From the NCBI GenBank assembly GCA_017474765.1, contig JAFVGW010000013.1:1-64000 (forward strand): a stretch of DNA of 64,000 bases, written 5' to 3'. Positions 58,306 to 64,000 of the stretch are shown in pieces. Positions within the stretch are counted from its first letter, which is position 1; every line of letters starts with the position of its first letter. The position numbers were made by a program, and so were the translations under genes. The DNA comes from Salinivirgaceae bacterium (GTDB taxonomy: Bacteria; Bacteroidota; Bacteroidia; Bacteroidales; SZUA-534). The notes under the pieces were generated by a model that was not told the DNA's origin, made no database searches, and was given only the letters and a program-made list of their open reading frames with translations.

Positions 58306-60732
58306 CTAAAACCTCACCGTCACACTGCCCATTGCTGTGAAACCAGCCATTGGGATGAAGCCGATTTGGTAGTAGCGGTTGTCGTTGGGGTGGCCGCCAC
58401 TTTCATAGTTGGCCGAATAAACCCAACCATTTGCGGCATAGTGGCGGTTGAACAAGTTGTTGAAATTCAGACCGAAAATAGCCTCTTTCAGCACCCGTTT
58501 CGGCTTCAGCGTGTAACTCAGATTCAGGTTCGATGTGGTGTAGGCAGGCAGCGAGCGGTCTTCGTTCTCGGTGTTGTCGAGATACTGACGGCTCACGTAG
58601 TTGGTGTGCCAAGTGGCCTGCCAACCCTTGTGGTGGAAGTTCACAAAGCCGTTTACAATGGCCGATGGCGAGAAAGCCAGCGTTGAGTTGTCGTAGTGGA
58701 TGATGTCGAAGCCGTCGCCGTCGTAAGCATTGCCGTTGGCGTCGGTGTTGCCGTCCCAATCGTCCCAATTCTCAACGTACTCGTCAAAGTCCTTTATCTT
58801 GTTGATGCTCAGTGCGGCGTTGCCCTCGATGGTGAGCCACTCGTTGATGTCAACAGCAGCCTGAAGCTCGGCGCCTGCGCGGTACGAGTCCTTGATGTTG
58901 GTGGTGAGTTTCTCGCCGATGTCGCTTTGCGCGCCCGTCTGTACAAATTGGTCGGTGTAGTCCATATAATAAAGGTTGAGGCCCGCGCGGACAGCCTCGC
59001 CAGCAAACTGATAACCAAGTTCATAGTCGAACATTTGCTCGGCTTTGGGGGCGGGATACGAGCCATTGTCGGTGAAGTTGTTGCGCTCGGGCTCGCGATG
59101 GCTAAGTGCCACCGAACCATAGACGCGGTGGGCGTCGGTGCGCCACGAGAAGCCAGCCTTCGGGTTCACAAAATTGTATTTCTCGTCGATGTTGAGCGGT
59201 TGGTTGTAGAGGCCGCTCTCGTCGTCGTAAAACTTGTCGTTGATGCCGTCGGTGGTGTAGCCCACGTGGCGGAACTGAACGTCGGCAAACACGTCGAAGC
59301 CTTCGGTCAGGTGCAGGGCCGCTTTTGCGAAAGCGCTACCGTCGAACTTGTTGGCGTCAGAGTCGTAATATTTATAGTCGCCGTCGGCCAAATACTTGTC
59401 GGCCACGGTTTTATCTTTGATGTAGTTGAGGTAGCCGAAGTGGTTGCCATTGAAATTCTGCACCGACGCGCCGCCAATAATATCCAGCAAATCATTGGTA
59501 TAGTTGATGTTCCAAACCACGCCGTAGGTGTTCTGCGAGAGGCCCTTCTTGCGCACAAAATCGGTCTTTTTGATGCTGTTGCCCTCGGCGTCCTTGGCGC
59601 TCAAACCGTATTTTTTGAGTTTGTTGTTGGGGCGGAACTCCTCGTAGTAGCCGTAGCCGTAAGTGTAATGCAATGAGGCAGTTGTAGCCAGATTGTCGTT
59701 TATCTGCCAAACCGCCGACAGAATGTTGTGGTCTTGCCAGAAGTTGTCGGTGGTGCGGTCCCAAAACGAGCCGTCGGCCATTTGATAGCGTTGGGTGGTG
59801 TACTCATACGGTTTGCCAACCGTTTTCTGCTCTAAAGGCGTGATAGTCAACGCTTCATAGAGTGAGTTGAACTTGCCCAAGCCAGCGTCCCACATATCCT
59901 CGTAGGTTTTGATGCCCGTCCGCTCGCCATAGATGCCGTCCATAATGCTCAAATCGTCGTTGCCCGCCGTCACGCCGTTCCAAGCCTGACCAGTACGCTC
60001 AAAGTTGCCGATGTTTTTGTATCTAACTTGCAGATTGTCAGTCTGCCAAGTGATACCGCCATAGTACGAGCCGCTATTGGCGCTTGTGCCGTGGATGTAG
60101 CCGTCGGTGCGCGTTTGATGGTAGGCACCATCGATAATCAAACTATTGAACAACAGGCCAGTAGAAGCCTTGCCGCCAAAGTTGACTGTGTTGAACGAGC
60201 CGTACGAAACCGACAGCTCAACACCTGCCGTCTGCATTGGCAACGCCGACGACAGAGCCACCGTTCCGCCGAAAGCACCGTCGCCGTTGGTCGATGAGCC
60301 CACGCCGCGCTGAATCTGCACGCTGCCCAAGAGCGAGCCGTAAGAGTTCATATTGGCCCAGAACACGCATTGGTCCTCGGGCGAGTTGAGCGGCACTCCG
60401 TCGAGCGTGACGTTGATGCGCGAGTCGCCCGCACCGCGGATGCGCATATAGGTGGTGCCTGTGCCAAGGCCGTTCTCGCTCCAGGCAAGCACGCCAGGCG
60501 TCTGCGAGAACAGAAACGGCAGTTCGCGGCCCGTCTTCGAGAACTCGTTGAGCTCTGTTTTTTTGATGTTCGACACTGCAAACGGCGCGTTCTGCTGAGC
60601 CCGCACGCCGTTAATCACAACCTCCTGCAACTGCTCGGCGGCAATCACAGTGTCGGATTGCGCGGCCTCCTGTGCCACGGCTCCAACAGCCGTCATCGAT
60701 GCAATTGTAATGAATAGAAATTCCCTTTTCAT
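58306..60732 (-). CDS. TonB-dependent receptor under TPP riboswitch, probably thiamine uptake (808 aa)
   Basis: Signal peptide (1-20), TonB-box-like EVVINGVRAQQ, then a plug (about 45-165: LPFLFSQTPGVLAWSENGLGTGTTYMRIRGAGDSRINVTLDGVPLN as its core, key residues RIRG and LDG) and a long barrel ending in MGSVTVRF. There is no carboxypeptidase-like N-domain, unlike the receptor at 2963-5281. A TPP riboswitch lies directly in its leader (60822-60908). Bacteroidetes receptors under TPP control are thought to import thiamine or its precursors. No other thi gene is in the window, so the gene is a single-gene unit. Confidence 0.9.
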   Translation of the reverse strand: MKREFLFITIASMTAVGAVAQEAAQSDTVIAAEQLQEVVINGVRAQQNAPFAVSNIKKTELNEFSKTGRELPFLFSQTPGVLAWSENGLGTGTTYMRIRGAGDSRINVTLDGVPLNSPEDQCVFWANMNSYGSLLGSVQIQRGVGSSTNGDGAFGGTVALSSALPMQTAGVELSVSYGSFNTVNFGGKASTGLLFNSLIIDGAYHQTRTDGYIHGTSANSGSYYGGITWQTDNLQVRYKNIGNFERTGQAWNGVTAGNDDLSIMDGIYGERTGIKTYEDMWDAGLGKFNSLYEALTITPLEQKTVGKPYEYTTQRYQMADGSFWDRTTDNFWQDHNILSAVWQINDNLATTASLHYTYGYGYYEEFRPNNKLKKYGLSAKDAEGNSIKKTDFVRKKGLSQNTYGVVWNINYTNDLLDIIGGASVQNFNGNHFGYLNYIKDKTVADKYLADGDYKYYDSDANKFDGSAFAKAALHLTEGFDVFADVQFRHVGYTTDGINDKFYDDESGLYNQPLNIDEKYNFVNPKAGFSWRTDAHRVYGSVALSHREPERNNFTDNGSYPAPKAEQMFDYELGYQFAGEAVRAGLNLYYMDYTDQFVQTGAQSDIGEKLTTNIKDSYRAGAELQAAVDINEWLTIEGNAALSINKIKDFDEYVENWDDWDGNTDANGNAYDGDGFDIIHYDNSTLAFSPSAIVNGFVNFHHKGWQATWHTNYVSRQYLDNTENEDRSLPAYTTSNLNLSYTLKPKRVLKEAIFGLNFNNLFNRHYAANGWVYSANYESGGHPNDNRYYQIGFIPMAGFTAMGSVTVRF

Positions 60733-60821
60733 CTTTTTAAATTTTAAAAAAACAGTTAGTAAAAAAGATTGAAATGGGGGTAATGAAAGAATTATACTGG
60801 TTTGGCTTCTGATTGGAAATC

Positions 60822-60908
60822 AAAGCCTTATCCCTACGACGGCATTACCCGTATCAGGTTCAAAGGGTATAATCTCAGCCGCAAGCGGCACCCCATTCTT
60901 TTCGGGGC
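60822..60908 (-). promoter_or_regulatory. TPP riboswitch (THI element)
   Basis: The minus strand reads GGGGTGCC, GGCTGAGATTATACCC, then GAACCTGATACGGGTAATGCC and GTAGGGATAAGG in order, the conserved core of the TPP aptamer (shown as separate conserved blocks). It is followed by GGCTTTGATT-TCC-AATCA-AAGCC, a hairpin (60803-60826) that could be the switching arm. There is no T-run after it, so control of translation or Rho-type control is more likely than an intrinsic terminator. It lies ~90 bp before the receptor ATG. Confidence 0.93.
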
Positions 60909-60909
60909 G

Positions 60910-60937
60910 CAAAGGTAGAAATTTCTCGAACCGACAA
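60910..60937 (-). promoter_or_regulatory. Promoter of the TPP-controlled receptor gene
   Basis: TTG (60935-60937) and TACCTTTG (60910-60917) are 17 bp apart on the minus strand. Transcription would start at the first bases of the riboswitch. The remaining DNA to 61134 (about 200 bp) holds no recognisable gene. Confidence 0.6.
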
Positions 60938-61134
60938 TGCACGGGGCGATATTTTTCTTGCGCAGTTAACACAATTGAGACACTGTTTCTGAACGCAGAT
61001 GACGCAGATTGAACGGATTTTTCCACACTGCACCAATGCCCACCCTCGTCGCCTGCGCAAACGTGGCGCACCGCGTCTCTACGACACGCCACGTTCTATA
61101 ATGCCGCAGGCGGTGCAAAGGTTGCCCACCTTAT

Positions 61135-61662
61135 CTAATAATACCCATAACTTTTGTTAGAAAACAAGCCGCCAATCTCACCCGTTTCGGGATTGAAATA
61201 ACGTTCTTCCCAAGCACCACAATAGTATCCTAATCTGATTAGCATTGTGTAACCATCAACTTTTTTTCTACACCAATAGACTTCACTTGTATGCGGCTTT
61301 TCATCTCTAGTAGGTCCTCGCCCCAAATTTGGCATAATGGGGTGTGGCATCTCCACCACCTTGTGCACACTTCCATCGGCGTTGTAGATGGTTGTTGTGT
61401 ATTCTCCTAATTCAGATATTGTTACGATAACCTTATCCATATTTGGGGTTGGAAGAGTTCCTTCTTGCCATACATTGGAAATAACAATGGGTAGGCCTTT
61501 ATAATTCCAACGAATTCCGACTACTGCAAATCTATGTTCATCATAGTGGTAATCAAAATCTATAGGAAAGAGCATTGTTGGCATTTGTTGATATTTCTGT
61601 GTATCAAATGCTACGATCACTCCTTTATCATTAAACCATTCAAAATCAGTTATCAAATCCAT
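61135..61662 (-). CDS. Hypothetical protein (175 aa)
   Basis: No signal peptide and no membrane span, so it is probably cytoplasmic. It contains WNYKGLPIVISNVWQEG, ITISELGEYTTTIYNADGS and CGAWEERYFNPETGEIGG, which read as a mixed alpha-beta protein. Similar size and Trp/Tyr/Glu-rich composition are seen in some immunity proteins of polymorphic toxins, but there is no toxin gene nearby and I do not claim that. The gene is 70 bp downstream of the DUF1593 gene on the same strand. Confidence 0.55.
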   Translation of the reverse strand: MDLITDFEWFNDKGVIVAFDTQKYQQMPTMLFPIDFDYHYDEHRFAVVGIRWNYKGLPIVISNVWQEGTLPTPNMDKVIVTISELGEYTTTIYNADGSVHKVVEMPHPIMPNLGRGPTRDEKPHTSEVYWCRKKVDGYTMLIRLGYYCGAWEERYFNPETGEIGGLFSNKSYGYY

Positions 61663-61732
61663 AATATTTATTTTAGTTCTAATCTCTCAAGTTCAATCAA
61701 ATAATCTTTCCAATCTTCCCCCTCGCCAATTT

Positions 61733-63151
61733 CTATTCCACACTAATAATCACTCTCTTATAAGCCGTCAGACTGAATGGGCCGTTGTCGTGTATCTCGC
61801 AGATTAAGTGGTAGATATTACCCTGCGAATTGTCGGGAATAGTGAAATTGACTTTTGCCGATTCGGGATTTTTGATTTCGGGGTAGCCTGTTTCGTCGGG
61901 GAACTCTTGAAACCACCAGTTGAACGAGAGTTTGTCGCCGTCGGCATCGAATGATTTTGAGGCATCGAACTTGAGCGTTTGCCCTGCTCTGGCACTGATA
62001 TTCAGCGGGTTCAAATCTTGCGAGCCGTTGACAACCGCCACAGGGTTGTGGTTGCCCTCGCCAGTGTCGGCCCACTGCATGCGTGCGGCAAAATCGTTGA
62101 ACTCGTCGGGGTAGAACTTGTGCTCGTAGGCGTTCGATATGTCTTTGAGCGGCTGGTTCCAGTTGGTCCAGGCGTAGGTTTCGCCGTCGGGCGACACTTC
62201 GAACTGGTGGCAGCCGCCCCAGCCAATCTGCATCGGGTCGTCGGGGTTGTTCAGGCCGTTGGGCATCACGTTCAGGAAACTCGGGGTGTCGCCCTCAACG
62301 CCCCAAAGGAATTTCGGATAAACCTTGCCCATGGCGCCTTTGCCTTGAATCTGGCTTGCGTATTTGTCCCAGTTCGATTTGCCCAACTCGTTCTGGTTGA
62401 GCCAGGCGCTCTCGTCCCAAATCATCAGCAAATCAAACGGATAGTCGCGGCGGAGCCACTGGTGCGAACTGTAGGCGCGGTTCATGCGCATGCTGTACTG
62501 CATATCCTGGTCGGTTATGGTGTAGAGGCGGAACTTGTTCAGAAATTTCTTGAGTTCGTCGGCGCTGCGCTCCTGCTTCACGCGCCACACGGCCTGCGCG
62601 AAAGTGTTGGCGCCGCCCCACGAGCAGAGCCATATCGGGCGGTCGTCGTCCTCGTCGGCAAGGCGGATTAGGAAATCGCTTCCTGGCGAGTTGTTGTCGT
62701 TGCCAATCACGCCTATTCCTGCCCGCTTGCTGCCCATCATGGCGCGGCTGCGGATATAGTCGGCACTCGGCCAATAGCCAAGCGTCTGTTGTTTCTGCTC
62801 TTCGTCGATACTATTGAAACTCTGCTGGTTAGAGCGTTTCATGAGATTCTGCACATCGGTTTGATAGGCATCGATTACGCGCGTCAGATAAACCGACCAC
62901 TCCTCGGGATAAGGGTCGCAGTTCCAGCCGATTGAGGTTATAATGGCCTCTATTTCAAAGCGGTCGGCGTATGCAAGCAGCCTCACCGCCGACTCGTTGT
63001 CGTCGGGTTCAACCTCGGCAGGGCCAATGTCGGTCATCACCACAATTCGGGGTTTGAGAACTTGTGCCGCGGTTTCAACCTTATTGGAGCACACGCTGCC
63101 GGCGGCAAGCAAAGCCAGCGCCGAAAATGCCAAAAGAGTGTGTGTTTTCAT
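61733..63151 (-). CDS. DUF1593 nucleoside-hydrolase-like secreted protein
   Basis: Start at 63151 (MKTHTLLAFSALALLAAGSVC) gives a signal peptide with a lipobox-like Cys. The body (about 35-330) is the DUF1593 fold, related to nucleoside hydrolases, with RIVVMTDIGPAEVEPDDNESAVRLL (key residues DIGPxxxEPDD), LCSWGGANTFAQAVW and FLWGVEGDTPSFL. Residues about 385-477 form a cadherin- or PKD-like beta domain (PLNISARAGQTLKFDASKSFDADGDKLSFNWWF, fragments). Family members are found among plant-polysaccharide-degrading bacteria. The substrate is unknown. Confidence 0.85.
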   Translation of the reverse strand: MKTHTLLAFSALALLAAGSVCSNKVETAAQVLKPRIVVMTDIGPAEVEPDDNESAVRLLAYADRFEIEAIITSIGWNCDPYPEEWSVYLTRVIDAYQTDVQNLMKRSNQQSFNSIDEEQKQQTLGYWPSADYIRSRAMMGSKRAGIGVIGNDNNSPGSDFLIRLADEDDDRPIWLCSWGGANTFAQAVWRVKQERSADELKKFLNKFRLYTITDQDMQYSMRMNRAYSSHQWLRRDYPFDLLMIWDESAWLNQNELGKSNWDKYASQIQGKGAMGKVYPKFLWGVEGDTPSFLNVMPNGLNNPDDPMQIGWGGCHQFEVSPDGETYAWTNWNQPLKDISNAYEHKFYPDEFNDFAARMQWADTGEGNHNPVAVVNGSQDLNPLNISARAGQTLKFDASKSFDADGDKLSFNWWFQEFPDETGYPEIKNPESAKVNFTIPDNSQGNIYHLICEIHDNGPFSLTAYKRVIISVE

Positions 63152-63322
63152 ATATCGGTTTTTCATTTATTACAAAAAAATAACGGTCAGTGAAGTATTC
63201 AGGCTAAAATAGCAGCCATCAGAAATCACTTCTTTTCACTACGAAAGTTACGTTTTTTATTGAAGTGCGACAGCCTCTGCGGTGTTTTTTGCCAATAAAA
63301 TTGGCGATTACAAGTGCAATTA

Positions 63323-64000
63323 TCAGCTTTTGCGATGCCTTCTCTTGTAGAGCTGGTACGAGTTGACGAAGTTGTGCCATAGGCTGTATAGTCCGCCGGC
63401 TACGGCCACCACAGGATTCATGAATGTGTACGCCACCCAGATGATGAACACAGTGTTCTTCTGCCCCATTGCCTGTCCGCCGCTGATGCGGTCGCCGTAA
63501 TGCCCGCCGATGCGCTTGCCCAGCCAGAACTGAAGAGCGCAGCACACGAGCGTGGCCGCAAGCATTCCCGCAAAGCACAATAGCGAAATCCGGCTGTTGA
63601 CAATGGCCCGTGTGGTAACAGCCATGGCCAGCGCAAGCGAGAACATCCACAAATAGAACGCCAAATCGCGAACCGAAACCACCATCTGCAGAAAGCGCGG
63701 GAAGAAGAGCCGCGTTATCCACGCAAGTGCAAACGGGAAAACCAGCAGAGGAAAAACCTGCTTTATGATGATGAAAAACGAGTGTGCAAAATTCATTCCT
63801 ATGCCCGGATTGACCACCGGCACCACTGCCGGCACCACCAGCGCCGTGACAATGTTTATCAGAATGGTGTAGCCCACCAGCGACAGAGTGTTGCCGCCCA
63901 GCTTGTCGGTCACCACCACGGCGGCAGTGGCTGTCGGGCAGATTAGGCACACCATGGCGCCCTCCACAATGATGCTCCACTCGCTCCAACGCAAAAGGCA
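63323..64000 (-). CDS. Bile acid:sodium symporter-like transporter (5' end cut by the window)
   Basis: The frame runs past the right end of the window, so the N-terminal part is missing. The visible 225 residues contain six or seven membrane spans and the motif CPTATAAVVVTDKLGGN, followed by VNPGIGMNF and IGGHYGDRISGGQAMGQKNTVF. CPxAxA and the later GGQxxGQKN stretch are typical of the bile acid:sodium symporter (BASS) family, which moves organic anions with sodium. The last residues are basic (KRRHRKS) and cytoplasmic. Substrate unknown. Confidence 0.78.
   Translation of the reverse strand, partial: CLLRWSEWSIIVEGAMVCLICPTATAAVVVTDKLGGNTLSLVGYTILINIVTALVVPAVVPVVNPGIGMNFAHSFFIIIKQVFPLLVFPFALAWITRLFFPRFLQMVVSVRDLAFYLWMFSLALAMAVTTRAIVNSRISLLCFAGMLAATLVCCALQFWLGKRIGGHYGDRISGGQAMGQKNTVFIIWVAYTFMNPVVAVAGGLYSLWHNFVNSYQLYKRRHRKS

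Noticed and set aside
60938..61134. Possible tRNA or small RNA gene in the gap after the riboswitch
   Set aside because: No cloverleaf, no promoter-terminator pair, and no recognisable motif were found.
61135..61662. Immunity protein of a polymorphic toxin
   Set aside because: Composition is suggestive, but no toxin or Rhs/CDI gene is nearby, and no family motif could be named.

Overview
The window comes from a member of the Bacteroidetes, most likely an uncultured Bacteroidales. The evidence is the type III glutamine synthetase, paired TonB-dependent receptor and DUF4249 genes, BspA/InlB-repeat proteins with type IX secretion (T9SS) tails, PorG-like barrels, the uppS-bamA-ompH-ompH-murI block, and many promoters of the Bacteroidetes form (TTG about -33, TAnnTTTG about -7). 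No rRNA, tRNA, integrase, transposase or CRISPR array was recognised.

Region 1 (1-12.3 kb) is an AT-rich accessory zone, almost all on the minus strand. It holds small lipoproteins, a TonB receptor operon (receptor, thioredoxin-like lipoprotein, DUF4249 lipoprotein), a C10 (streptopain-type) protease broken by a frameshift, and much duplicated or decaying material: two near-identical 161-residue lipoproteins, an intact and a decayed copy of a 128-residue secreted protein, two TonB-receptor relics, an orphan T9SS tail, and a repeated terminator. Three promoters here carry the same pair of 15-bp palindromes (GTTCCC-N3-GGGAAC) exactly 41 bp apart, which looks like a small undescribed regulon. 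A TPR-membrane-HTH regulator (12.3-13.9 kb) sits divergently beside one of them.

Region 2 (14.0-15.1 kb) is a defence candidate: an Abi_2/HEPN protein preceded by a compact, terminator-ended structured RNA with its own promoter. This is the layout expected of an RNA-antitoxin/HEPN-toxin pair.

Region 3 (15.2-36.2 kb) is mostly core envelope and cofactor biology: pssA, an NtrY-like sensor kinase, rlmH, DUF4783, nadC, a YihY-family membrane protein, RlpA-SPOR, nadK, three tandem PorG-like barrels, uppS, bamA, two ompH/skp genes, murI, two TPR-PD40 proteins and a YjjG-like phosphatase.

Region 4 (36.2-48.9 kb) is nitrogen assimilation: a tiny free-standing transcription unit encoding a basic 35-residue peptide, glnN, gltB (split by a frameshift) and gltD, followed by a membrane protein, an AAA_14/DUF4143 ATPase whose upstream region carries four TGCGCA boxes at exact 34-bp spacing, and dapF.

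Region 5 (49-64 kb) is cell-surface biology: a 2,687-residue BspA/InlB-repeat T9SS cargo with a partner outer-membrane barrel, a TPP-riboswitch-controlled TonB receptor (probably for thiamine), an unknown 175-residue protein, a DUF1593 nucleoside-hydrolase-like secreted protein, and a bile-acid:sodium-symporter-like transporter cut by the window edge.
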